64,000 bases of DNA. Source: Annona cherimola. Lineage: Eukaryota > Streptophyta > Magnoliopsida > Magnoliales > Annonaceae. The translations under genes and the position numbers were made by a program. Shown piece after piece: positions 45,691-57,390 of this stretch. Under the pieces are notes generated by a model, which worked only from the letters and a program-made list of their open reading frames with translations, was not told where the DNA came from and ran no database searches. The stretch is taken from the NCBI GenBank assembly GCA_030490835.1, contig CM059972.1, forward strand, positions 38,481,452 to 38,545,451, given 5' to 3'. Each line of letters begins with the position of its first letter. The stretch's first letter is position 1.

Positions 45691-47019
45691 TGCATTGCCT
45701 TTGAAAAGCCCAAACGTAACATACAAAAGGTTTATGAAAAGATGTTTATGAAAATATTTTAAAGGAAAGTGCTTGACTAAAAGATAAAATGTTTGCTTAC
45801 TGAGTTATCGCTCACATTTTGTTTTCCCAAACCTTAGACAGGTGCAAGGAAGCTCAAGAGGTTGAGAACCTGAGCAATTGAGGAAAGGTATGACATGTAT
45901 GAGATGGTATTCAAGTGTGCTAAAATGATTAGCCATGATATATGGGATAATATGATTGAAAGTTTTAAGGTATGTTAACGTATGTGAACTTGCTGAAAGT
46001 TCTAAGTTCTATGTGAACTAATGGTTGAGTATATGTATGCAAGTATGGATGTTAAATAGTTGATGATGAGTGAATTTTATATGATTATGGCATGGCCAGG
46101 TTGATAAAACTATGGATGTAAGATAACAAGATAGAATATGAATCATATGCGTAGTTGATGACAACTGCCAAGTTGTAAGATTGTGAATAGGAATAAGGAT
46201 GAAATGGGAAGCAAAGGGTATTTTTAAAATATTAAGTGCGACGATTCACAAATGTATCATTGCTTATGATATGAATGAAGTGAAATATAAAGAAATGAAA
46301 TAATGAAGGAAAAGGAATAAAACGAAAAAAAAATTTGGATGAGATCCAATTAAGAACCTACCACGTGATCAGGGCAACAATTCTGATTCACATTTACCAA
46401 TCAAGAAGATCTTGGAGTAAGGCTTAGGATGTGACGCCTTAAGTTGGAGGTGCCACATTGTGGTGCCCCAGACCGAGACGTCACTTCCCTACCTCAAGAC
46501 CTTATAGATTGGTAAATGTGAATCAAGATTGTTGGCCTGATCACGCGGCGGGATTTTAATTGAAACTCGTCCAAATTTTTTTCGTTCATCATCGTTCATA
46601 TCTTTATATCTCATATCATTCATCAAACAAGTGGCGATACACTTGTAATAAAATTTTAAATTCTATTTCACTCATAGCATTCATCATGCTTTTCTACAAT
46701 AAAAGTCTCCTTGACTAAATCATAACATATACATCCATACATTCAATCATTGAATCATATAGAACTTAAAATTCTAATTAAGTTCACATACACATTAGCA
46801 TACCTTAGCATATTCATGCTTTTCCATTCCTTATAGCCTACCTGGCCATCATGTTGTGTCTTACTTCATTGCTTAGATTTGCATCTCCTTGAGTTTCCCG
46901 GTACCTGTCTAAGGTTTGGAAAAACAAAATGTGAGTGACAACTCAGTAAGCAAGCATTTTATATTTTTAGGGCAAGACTTCCTTGAAAATCATTTCTTAA
47001 AATATTTTTCTTGTAAATC

Positions 47020-47400
47020 ATTATGGCCAGGGGACATTTTGTCCTAAAACATCTTGACATAAACCATATTTGGCAATAGACATTCTCATGTCCACGAAAA
47101 GACGTTTTTCCACATAAATCATTTTGGCATTGGACGTTCATATGTCCTAAAACATTTTTCCACTTAAACCTTGTTCGAAACGGACGTTTATGCATCCTAA
47201 AATATTTCTCACATAAACACTTTTGGTAATGGACATTTTTATGTCCAAAATACATTTTCCGTACGCCTTTTTGGCAATGGACATTCATATGTTCACAAAC
47301 ACTTTTATCCCTTAAACTCTTTTAGAAACGGACATTTTTGTGTCTACACATGTTCCAACATAAATCCCTTTAGGAAATGGACATTCTCATGTCCAACCAT
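47020..47400 (-). repeat. Tandem GGACAT/ATGTCC dyad array
   Basis: Units with GGACATTCTCATGTCC, GGACGTTCATATGTCC and GGACATTTTTATGTCC about 55-65 bp apart. The 109-codon frame across it is a repeat reading. Confidence 0.7.
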
Positions 47401-47754
47401 TTTTTCAACATAAACCCTTTTTCATAATCCCCATCTTGGGGCTTGTTAATAGCAAACAAGTCATAAATCCTTTTCATGAAAACTTTTGCATAGAAACCAT
47501 TTCTTTTTATTCTTAATATTTACACATTTTGTGTAAATACACTACTTTTAGGGTAACTTATACATAATGGCTCATAAAAATTCAATTTAGGATAATTTTT
47601 CATATAAATGCTTTAATATCCAAATCTTTGGGCTTTTGAAAAGCAAAACGTATGCAAACACATTTCTCCTAATCCAGTAGTGACGCTTAGCAAGTGATCA
47701 TGCTATCTTTTGGAAGAGAATCCTTAACAGTACGCTAGCCAAGCGGCTGTTTAT

Positions 47755-47830
47755 TTATCTTGCTCCCATCTCAGGGAGGGCGCCGCTGGCACTCCTGCCA
47801 TCCCTTAGCGACATGGCCTTATGTAGAGTG
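47755..47830 (-). repeat. Conserved GC-rich hairpin block
   Basis: CTCCCATCTCAGGGAGGGCG: stem CTCCC/GGGAG, then GGCGCCGCTGG and CTTAGCGACATGGCC. Confidence 0.6.
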
Positions 47831-47899
47831 GGCCCCAGTCATTCCAACAGTGCTCTATAACCTACCTGTTCCTTGTACTGGTGCACCGTACATTATTAT

Positions 47900-48070
47900 G
47901 ATGGACCGCAGTCCGTTTGGTTTGAAGAACCACAGACCGCAGCCCATGTCCTTTTAAACCGGGATCACAGACTACAGCCTGCATCCATACTCACAAAAAT
48001 CTTAGGCCGAAGTCTATATCTTTAAAAATCATTTTCAAAAACACATCACAGACCGCAGTCCGTGTCAACT
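47900..48070 (-). repeat. Cluster of AGACTGCGGTCT-type hairpins
   Basis: Reverse-complement counterpart of 13005-13175: GGACCGCAGTCC, AGACCGCAG, AGACTACAGCCT, AGACCGCAGTCC and a TAGGCCGAAGTCTA unit. Confidence 0.65.
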
Positions 48071-51000
48071 TGTAAGCGAGCGCACCCACTTTAACAAGTT
48101 GTTATTTGAAATCTATTTTTAGGATGACCTTCCTTAAATTCTATTAGAAACATTTTGAGTAAAATATTTTGATAAATATTTGAAATGTTCGATGTAACAA
48201 CACACCTTAAAATCCTTTTAATATAAGAATTTCAAAACTTTTAGATTTTCAAGAATAAATCATACACTTTTCCTAGCATTTTCTAAGTTTCCATTTCGGG
48301 GCCTTTTGCTTACAAAAGTTATGCAATTGTGCTAACCCCTTCTCAATCACCTCAAAATCAATTTCTTGTCCACATATCAATTTTGTCATTTTTACATAAA
48401 GGGCTTGCATAATCTTTTGCATACCATTTAGCAACCCGAAATCACACCCTTTTATAAAATCAACATAGGAGGTTGGTCATCCTTAAATCCCCTTCAACAC
48501 ATCCGTATAAATATTTTTCAAGATATTTTCAACATAGATTTCCTTATCTAAAGGAAATCAAAACTTTTTGAATATCATTTCAAAACATATGAACTGTCCA
48601 AATCATCATTTATTATTTAATTATCATGAACTAGCAAAATAAATCTTTTTCGTAAATCAAATCTCCTTTTCCTTTTTTTTCTTTTATAACATGATTATTT
48701 ATCATTAAACATCATAAGAGAAATTCAAAACTTATTTACATTTGTTGCTTTGTGAAAAAGGAAAAAATTCCCTTTTTCTTATAAAATACTTTTGAAACAA
48801 TATCATAAAGAACTTTCTTACTTAAAAATAAATTCTTAAAACCATCGGCATCAAATATAAAATCCTTTGAAAACATTATCATGGAGAACTAGCTTACTCA
48901 TAAGAAAAATTCTCAATTCCATTAACATAAAGCATTGCCAATCTTTGGCAATACTGATGATAAAATTCTTATCTTAAAATGTATTGCTTGTTTCCAATGA
49001 AGCAAACCTTGAGGCTTTTCCTTAAAGCCATTCTTTTCCAAAACTTACGACTTTTCATTAAAGCCATCATTTTCCAAAACTCGTGGCTTTTCATTAAAGC
49101 CATCATTTTTAAAACTTGTGCTTGCCCATTCATTAAAACATAAACATAAACATTTCAATCACATATCATCATATAGAAAGAAAATATTATTTTAGAAAGT
49201 TCACTTGCTTACCTGAGTCGCCATAATCCCTTTCTTTCCATTCTTTTCCTTGCCTTTGCCTAGATAAATGAAAATAAAATTTCATTTATTTTCATCATCT
49301 TCAAATACTTATATTCATTAGGTTTTCCGGCCTACATAAGTTCATCTAACTTAACTCACTTATCTTTCAAGTCGGGTATTCATACTTATCTCTTCGTATA
49401 CGTCCATTTCTCAATACATAAATCATGTGTTTCTTAAACTTTCTCAAAATAGAAACTTGTCTATAATTTCAGAATGATTAAACCCCTTAATTATCATATA
49501 ATTTAGGGTTTAATTTTAAATTTATAATCCATTTATCATAGGGTTCCAAAACAGCAACATTAGAACCCGTTTTTCATCATTTCAACGCTCTCTTTAGTAA
49601 CATGGTCTAAACTCAAAATTTCCAGCCTTAAACCATACTTTTCTTAACACAAATTTAGGGTATTAATATATGTTTAAAATCCATATATTAGTTGCTTCCA
49701 AAACAGCAACTTTCATATACATCTTTGGTACCCTTTGCACCCCTCTTTGGACATCCCTTTGCACATTTTCAAAAAATCATATTTAAGGTAATATTGTTTA
49801 CCTCTAATAGGTTAAACCCTCATAATCACTCGTTTATATCCCATTATAAATCAAATTCTATCACAAAAACCTGAAATTTAACATTTATCTTGATTTATTC
49901 CTTAAGTTGTTCATAATGCTGAATTCAGGCACACTGAATTCTCAAAATCTTGAATTAATATCAAATCAAGTATTTTTGAATTAAACTTTCTATAATACCT
50001 TAATTACTACATGAATTAACCAAAATAAATATTTCCAGCATGAAATATTTAGTATTTCTATTTATTTTGGTATGTTTACTCTGATGGACAGCAGCACCCC
50101 TTTTTAGACAGCCTAAATCACGGTAATTATGGGGTATATTTATTCCCATAAAAACCTAATTTTTATTTTTTTCCTGTTATCCTAAATATGTCTTATATAT
50201 CTTGTAAAATTTTCAGCCCAAAATTCCTTGTATAAAAATTATTAAAAATAATTTGGTGCAGCTGATCCTGCCACCTGTTTAATCCTGTCCAAGTTGATTT
50301 TCCGGGATTTTTAATTTGCAACGTGCTTATACTTTTGTAAAAATTTGGTAGTTCCTTAATAACCCCATAATGAGTATTTCCAAAAAATTTCATGCTAAAA
50401 CTAGTTCATTAACTATTTCTTCCATATTTTAGATTTCTGCCTCATTTCTTCTAGGTTTTGCTCCTATATTTGCATCTCTTTTCAATACATATGCAAAACC
50501 CTCAATCAATACTTAATTATAGAATGTTATTAATATTTATTTAGAGGTTTATTATGATTCAAAACTATGATTCCAATATCAAGAAGAAAACTTAGAAATT
50601 GGAAGGCTTAACTCAATCGGTACTTACCCGATTTCGTTGATTCTTTGCCCCGAGCTTCCCGAGCTTCCCGAGCTTCTCCTTCTCTTTTTCCTTCTTCTTT
50701 TCCTCCTCTTTTCTCCTCTTCCTTGCTGGGTTGGACGTACCCTAGCTGTTGCCCTTGGAGAAATTCCTTTTTTCTCCCTTTTTCCTCTCTTCTCTCTCCT
50801 TCTTTCTCTCCTTCTCTCTCTCCTTCTCCCCCTTGCTGGAACGTCCAGCCCTTGCTCTCCTTTTTTTCCTCTTTTTATATGACACTTTTCTTGGTGCTCA
50901 AGCAACCCCTAGGGAATTTTAGTAAATTCCATTTTCACCTTTCCCAACCTACATGAATCCTCATGAATTTACATCAAACTAGCTTAACCCATTTGTCTTT

Positions 51001-53237
51001 CAAGTTGGGTATTAATCTTCTGATTCACACATCGGTGTGACATGTGACACAATTATGACCATTCTTCCCATTTTGACTATTCCCTTCACTTTGATACCCT
51101 TATTTAAGGTAAATTTCCAAGTTCCTTATAACCATTAAGGTTAACCCAATATACGGAAGTTTAATACATCCTATTTATCATTTAACACCTATTCTGTACA
51201 TTTTTCATATTGGTGCTCATCTAAGGCACCTATTTATGAGTTAGGGCTGCTAATTTCAATCCCAAATTTTTGAGATTCCATACTTTTTTCAAAACAACCC
51301 TCTATTTTTTCATTTTTCAATATTTTCTTTTTATTTTTGCAGCTTAGCTATTCATATTTGGTCATTTCCCAAATTTGTCATCCATACCCTTTATGTGAAC
51401 CCTCTTAGTCACACATACATTATGTGCTAATCAAGTTTATATAAAACAGCACCTTGCCTTTCATTTTTGTCTAATTCAAACACTTATTTTGCACATAATT
51501 TAGGGTATATTTATGGAATTAAAACTCATAAATCAAGTTGCTCCAAAACAGCAACTTTCTTCCTAATTTTCTCCCCTTTGGACGTCCACCTCAATATGTT
51601 CATACAAATAAATTTTTATCTTTTTATTTTCAGACCTTTGGACGTCCCATCTTGCTCCATATTTAGGGTATTTTACCCTCATAATCACCCATTAATCATG
51701 ATGTTTAGATTATGCATCATTTCTACCTTATTTGAATGGAAATTTTCACTTAGTTGTTAAACCAAAGTTTCACCCAACTAAGGTCTATCAAACATGCTTT
51801 CTTTAACATATATTAAATATGAGAATTATTCACATAATCCATAAATATGACATGCTCAAAACAGCAACTTTAAATGAAATTTAACAAAAATTCCAGCTTA
51901 GTGCAAATGTTGTAAATAACCCTAAAATCATACATAACTTTCTTGAATGCTTGAATTAAACCTCCTAATTCATTCGGCATTCAATAACCCTATCAAGGGC
52001 TTCATAAATCATCATTTAGGGTTCGTAATGAATCAAATTTATGATTCATTAATTGGGCTAGAAAACTTGGAATTATCAAACCAATTAGGTTTTCTCCTCT
52101 GTGCTTATTGTTAGGTTTCCTCCCCTGTGCTCAACTTGTTTTCTCCTCTTCTTCCCTTCTTTTCGTCTTCTTTTTCTCCTAATTTTCTTCTCCATTTTTC
52201 CCTTGCTTGGATGTTCAACCTGCTGCACTTACTATTTTTCTTTTTTCTTTTTATTTTTCTGCCCAAAATGGACGTTGCAAGTGCCCCTTCTTACTCCTTT
52301 TGTAAGGGTGCTTTTAACCCTTATTTTACACCTCATTTTTGAGGTTAGATATATCCACATTTATCCATACATGAGCTGTCATGCTTATCTCCTTAAAATT
52401 TCCATTTCATATCTAATTTTTAAATGCCAAAAATCAATCCCTTTATCACTTCCACATGTGTCCTCTATTTTGTCATTTTGTGAGCTTCAAAGGATGCCCA
52501 CTTGCTGCCCATTTTCTAGCCTTTGAATGACCTTAATGTAGCCCCTTTTCCATGCCTTTTTTCAAAATTTTAAATTTAGAAAATTGCCCAAAAAATATCT
52601 CCTTTAGACATCTCATTTGTACCCTTAAATGCATTGACTTTTGCATTAATGCAAATCACTTTTTGATGCAAAAAGTCAAAGGATTTTGTCCATATGTGAT
52701 TAAGAATTTTTTTATGTAATTTAGCTTAATCAATTCCATTCATATGATAGAGCACTTTGTTTTAGCTGTTCGTAAAACATTTTATCTCAAAATGACCTCT
52801 CAAATGTAAGTTATGGTCATTTGAAAATGTATCTTACATTTTGATGAAATTAAATAATTATCACCATAATCAAATTGTGATTGACATAATCCATACCATT
52901 CATGAGGTAAAGCACGTCATCATATGCTTACCTTTCAAATTTCACTTCAATCCGCCTTATGGGCGTCAAGTTATGAATTTTCCAACAATAACCTAATTTT
53001 ATCCCATCATTATCATCAACTGAATCATAATTAATTGAATAATTAACTATGTCGCATCATCATTTTCATACTTTATTTGGTCCTTTTTGAGCACGTTAAC
53101 TCTTATTGGGCTAAGGTGATTGACTTAACTCACTTAGTTATTAGCCCTAATCTCATTCATTCACTTTAATCGTACCATTAATTACTCTTGAATACCTAGA
53201 TTACATTTATTGATCTCAGAATATTCCAGGTATCACA

Positions 53238-53520
53238 ATCCTCCCCCTTTATAAAAGGTTTCGTCCCAAAACCTATTACATTTCAAATAGTTGGGGGTAA
53301 GACTCACATAAAATAGCCATCTTATCCTCTTTTTCTGATACTTCCAATGGCTCACCACGCTTCCACTGCGCTACTCCAATTTGGTGGTGCTCTTGGCCTT
53401 GGTCAGTTAGACCTATTATTAATCTCTACCGTTTCCTGTTAACTTTTGGATTTTTCATTGGCAATTGCCCTTTTCTTTGTGCCACCTAACTCTTGTCCTT
53501 ATAATAGTCATGATTAACGA
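53238..53520 (-). pseudogene. Gypsy pol 3' end and polypurine tract (second copy)
   Basis: Minus strand AAAGGGGGAGGAT touches the LTR. Upstream the frame reads QWKRGEPLEVSEKEDKM, then CESYPQLFEM and a stop, the typical end of chromovirus pol. Homology to 41430-41688 stops near 53515, where other debris begins, so the rest of this element has been lost. Confidence 0.72.
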
Positions 53521-55669
53521 GCTGCGTATATGTCTATTAAAATGCTCGCTTTTAATGCAAGTATACATGCAGAATCAAGTAATAAAGAGTGAGTAGAGTA
53601 TCGTTTCCACGAGAAATTATTTAACTGGAATTATTAATTAGTTTAATTGCTTTCGGTGGGTAGAGAATTTTGAGTTTTTGAATTTAAACTAAAGCTAAGA
53701 AATGCAATAAGAAATCAGAATAGAGTCCACAAAATTGCTGGAATACTAGAAACGAGTTTAACAATCAGGGATGGCAGATGGATAACTCGGAATCCTTGAA
53801 TCTAATTTATATTGCATTGGTTCTTTTTCATTGGATTGTGCATGGATTTACTAGCCCAAGTTTAATAGTCTTTATATATGCCTTCCAATACTATAAAAAG
53901 CTAATTACACCCTATTCAATTATTATGTTCTTATGCCATTAAATAAAGTAAAATTGATAAGTTCATAACCTGTTTAGTGACTACATAGGGTTTAAATGTA
54001 TATTCTTATCCATTAAACAACTCCCCTTAATCAAAGAGGAAACCTATGCCCTACACACGGATCCAGCAGAGATTTTCCTTTTTCAAAGATAAATCAAGCA
54101 ATTAAATCATCTTACAAAGTAGCTAATCTTGTAAAAAACATTAAACCACATGTATAAAGGTAAATCACACACAATCATATAGAAAAATCAAATATTCATT
54201 CCTGAATTTCAAAGAATCAATACAATATAATTAGATATCAATTCATCCTAACTATCCATCTAAAGGAAGTTTAGTTTGAAGACATGATCATAAAATCCTT
54301 TACATCCATTATGAAAGTATCCAGAGAATCAGAGAAAGAAAAATAGAAAGATAAAGATAAAATTGGTTTTCCGGTAGTTTCCAGCAACGGAGTTGAATCT
54401 TCTCTTCAATCCGCGTTTAGATCGAGTTTTCGTCCTTCTTTGGCTGTCAATTCCGGTTCTGGGCTCTCTCCCCGTCGTCCCCTCGCAAACCCTTATATCT
54501 TATTTATAAGTCGAGTTACGCAACACACGCACAGAAATCTGCGCGTACGGATGCGTATTGGCACCTAAGCGCCAACTCCCTGGAAGCTATTGTGTTTGCT
54601 GACCTCAAAACCCTTATGAACCTGGCTGTATGTTGATGAAGTGGCATCTGGGCGCCAACTCACTGGAAGCTATTTGTTTGCTGGATTGTGCTGGGGTTCT
54701 GTCAAGGGCACGTAGGGTGGCGCCTGGGCGCCATCCACATGCCTCGTGACTTTGGTCTCGTTCTGCATTCTACTCGCCCGCATGCCTTCAAATTGCCCGT
54801 CCTTCCTACAAAAAATGAATAAAACAAATAAATGAACTAAAATTTCCTAAATCATGCTAAAAATGCATAAAAACTAAATAATGCTCCTAAAATGCAAAGC
54901 GAGTGAAAATTAAGCTAAATGGATGCAAACTATGCCTAATCTCTTGGACTAACGCGCAAATACAGTCTGAAATGGGCCATGATAACTCACATTTTTACGA
55001 GTTATCATACCCCCAAACTTAAATGTTGCTAGTCCTCGAGCAACACATCCAAACACAATGAATGAATAAATGAATGAATGCGGACCCTGTCAACTCCCTT
55101 TTCTTCCCATTATGCTTTGATCAATTCATTTATCTATTCGACAAGGTCAAGAGTAATCTAAACTTAAAAAAATCATCCATTACACAAAACAGAGCATGCA
55201 TTTTCATTATTAAACCAAGTTACATGTGAGTGACAAAATTTCTTAGTACATGATCGTAATTCAACATGCTAATCTTCCATTTGATCAGAAAACTAGTTAG
55301 AAAATCAATGAAAGCAGGCAAACCAAGGTTTAAGCTGAACTAACTGGTCACAGAAAATGCTAATAATTCACTGGATTCAATTTCTGCCAACTGCACATTC
55401 TTCCCCCCCCCCAAACTTATTGCAAAATTCTCCTCACCATATTTCAAGATATCTGGAGATCTTTTTTTTTTGCTCTCCTCACCATATTTCAGGGTATCTG
55501 GGAAGAATTTTAATTTTAAAGCGTTATTACTGTGATTTTCCTTTATTTTTTTATGCGAACCTTGTCATTTGTTGATGCTAAGTCCCGGTTACTTAGCTTA
55601 GGTCAATCACCCCCTTTTTATTGTGTCTTGTTTTGTTAGGGGTACTTAACATGCCTGTGTAATTTCTAT
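53521..55669. repeat. Leader-like region of an older LTR retroelement (copy 2, left part)
   Basis: Near 53575-53612: CAAGTAATAAAGAGTGAG and AGTATCGTTTCCACGAG, like 5690-5735. Further on AAACCCTTATATC, two direct repeats of GCGCCAACTC.CTGGAAGCTAT (near 54570 and 54651), GGCGCCTGGGCGCC near 54720, and ACCCCCAAACTTAAATG near 55010. That last phrase is matched by ACACCCGAAACTTAAAAG near 61812 beyond solo LTR 3. No usable coding frame. The region appears continuous with 61477-63911 once solo LTR 3 is removed. Confidence 0.45.
55430..55503. repeat. 45 bp direct repeat
   Basis: CTCCTCACCATATTTCA occurs at 55430 and 55475 followed by similar AGATATCTGG/GGGTATCTGG; a T-run separates the two. A C-run lies just left (55403-55412). 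Confidence 0.75.
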
Positions 55670-56219
55670 GAAATTGTGGTGCCCCAAACCGAGACGTCAC
55701 TTCCTTACCTCAAGACCTTATTGATTTGTAAATGTGAATCAGGATTGTTGCCCTGATCACGCGACGGGTTCTTAATTGGATTTCGTCCAAATTTTTTTTT
55801 CGTTTATCATCATTCATATCTTTACATTTCACATCATTCATCAAACAAGTGCCGATACACTTGTAATAAAATTTCAAATTCTATTTCATTGCATCTCATC
55901 CTGCTTTTCTACAATGAAAGTTTCCTTGACTAAATCATTACATTTTACATCCATACAAGCATTGGATCACATAAAAATTATAATTCTATATAAGTTCACA
56001 TATACTTCAACATACCTTGGATCTTTAATCAGGTTATCACATTTCATTCCTTATAGCCCACATGGCTACCATCACGTACCTTTCCTTTATTGCTTAAATT
56101 TTCATCCTCTCGAGTTTTCCAGTACCTGTCTAAGGTTTGGAAAAACGAAACGTAAGTGACAACTCAGTAAGCAAGCATTTTTTCTTTAGGGCAAGACTTC
56201 TTTTAAAACCTTTTTACTT

Positions 56220-56730
56220 GAGGACATGCATATGTCCTAAAACATTATCATGAAATATTTATTCATAAGGACAGTTTCATGTCCTTACACATTATCATAA
56301 AACATTATTCTTAAAATCATTTACAAGCCATGTGTGGACTTGTTAAGGCAAAACTTATACGTTTTAGTCTCTTTAATTAATTTCCTTTAGTCTTATATGA
56401 ACTTTTCTAATGTTCAAAGACATTTATATAAAATCATCTTTCATTAGTGGACATTTTACGTCCAAAACATTTTTCCTCATAACTCCTTTTTAGAGAAGGA
56501 CATTATCATGTCCTAAAAACATCACACACATAAGCCTTTCTCGGCAAAGGACATTTCTAAGTCCAAAAAAACATTTTTCATCTTAAATTCCTTTAGCCAA
56601 GAGACATTTGATGTCTAAAAACATTTTTGACATATCTTTCATTTTTGGCAATGGACATTCATATGTCCTAAAACACTTTTCCATTTAAGCCTTTTGGAAA
56701 TGGGCATTCTCATGTCCAGAACCAAGTTTG
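56220..56730 (-). repeat. Tandem GGACAT/ATGTCC dyad array
   Basis: The longest copy of the array. Units include GGACATGCATATGTCC, GGACATTATCATGTCC and GGACATTCATATGTCC. A block near 56330-56420 without the motif interrupts it. Confidence 0.7.
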
Positions 56731-57084
56731 ACATAAATCTTTTTCATAATCCCCATCTTGGGGCTTGTTTATAGTAAACAAGGCAATTAAAATACATAAC
56801 CCATTTTCATAAATGCATTTGCATAAAACATTTCCTTTCGTCCTTATTATTTACACTTTTGTGTAAAACACCCTATTTTTAGGGTAACCATGGCATAAAA
56901 ATCCCTTTAGGATAACTTTTTTTTTATAAAAATATGGTTTCATGTCCCAATCTTTGGGCTTTTCAAAACCAAAACATAAGCAAATGCATTTCTGTCCATC
57001 CAGTAGTGACACTTAGCAAGTGATCACTCTACCTTTTGGAAGAGAATCCTTAACAGCACACTAACCAGGCGGCTATTTTCTTTA

Positions 57085-57160
57085 TCCTGCTCCCATCTCA
57101 GGGAGGGCGCCGCTGGCCTCCTGCCAACCCTTAGCGACTTGGCCATATGTAGAGTGGGCC
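57085..57160 (-). repeat. Conserved GC-rich hairpin block
   Basis: CTCCCATCTCAGGGAGGGCG followed by CCGCTGGCC and CTTAGCGACTTGGCC, nearly the same as at 47755. Confidence 0.6.
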
Positions 57161-57224
57161 CCGGCCATCCCGACTGCGCTCTACAACCGACCTATTCCTT
57201 GTACTGGTGCACCATACATTGTCC

Positions 57225-57390
57225 TGACGGACCGCAGTCCGTTTGGTTTAAAGAACCACAAACCGCAGCCCATGTCCTTTTAAATCGGGATCACAGACCG
57301 CAGTTTGCATCCATGCTCACAAAATCTTAGACCGAAGTCTATATTTTTAAAAATTGTTTTCAAAAACACATCACAGACCGCAGCTCGTGT
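57225..57390 (-). repeat. Cluster of AGACTGCGGTCT-type hairpins
   Basis: GGACCGCAGTCC, AAACCGCAG, AGACCGCAGTTT, AGACCGAAGTCTA and AGACCGCAGCTC within 165 bp. Confidence 0.65.

Larger units (their letters stand above)
41689..46457 (+). mobile_element. 3' LTR of a truncated gypsy/chromovirus-like element
   Basis: Starts TGTGATACCCAG after a polypurine tract and ends GAGGTGCCACA, 4769 bp. Its 5' end belongs to a different subfamily from solo LTRs 2 and 3 but matches the LTR ending at 53237. Internal blocks: GA microsatellite (42751-42800), leader segments near 43090-43330, one AGACTGCGGTCT-type unit (44738-44760, GGACTGCGGTCTG), GC block (44875-44950), dyad array (45295-45690). No 5' partner was found, since the forward LTR at 9032-39902 has its own target duplication. 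Confidence 0.82.
46459..53237 (-). mobile_element. 3' LTR of a second, oppositely oriented gypsy/chromovirus-like element
   Basis: 6779 bp. On the minus strand it begins TGTGATACCTGG at 53237, directly after a polypurine tract, and ends GGGGCACCACA at 46459. One base separates it from the end of the forward LTR at 46457. It is about 2 kb longer than that LTR. A module bounded by TCTTTCAAGT-GGGTATT phrases (near 49370 and 50995) and a pyrimidine-rich tract (near 50660-50880 and 52090-52220) appears twice with a period near 1.63 kb. Contains the dyad array (47020-47400), GC block (47755-47830) and hairpin cluster (47900-48070). The open frames over the pyrimidine tracts (Phe/Leu/Ser-rich) are not genes. 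Confidence 0.8.

Noticed and set aside
9032..46457. Pairing of the LTRs at 9032-39902 and 41689-46457 as the two LTRs of one element
   Set aside because: The first has its own perfect 5 bp target duplication and no primer site after 39902, and the two LTRs begin with different subfamily sequences.
39000..47000. A recent long inverted duplication centred at 46458
   Set aside because: The two arms differ a lot in length and sequence (4.8 versus 6.8 kb) and pol ends are diverged, so independent insertions fit better than a fresh palindrome.
46959..47288. 109-codon minus-strand frame with MNVHCQK repeats (also 39067-39327, 45201-45704)
   Set aside because: A reading of the GGACAT/ATGTCC tandem array; the repeat drifts in frame between LTR copies.
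50624..50956. Leu/Phe/Ser-rich and Arg/Lys-rich frames on opposite strands (also 52101-52526)
   Set aside because: Coding look comes from a pyrimidine-rich tract in an LTR; three frames are open at once and none has a recognised motif.
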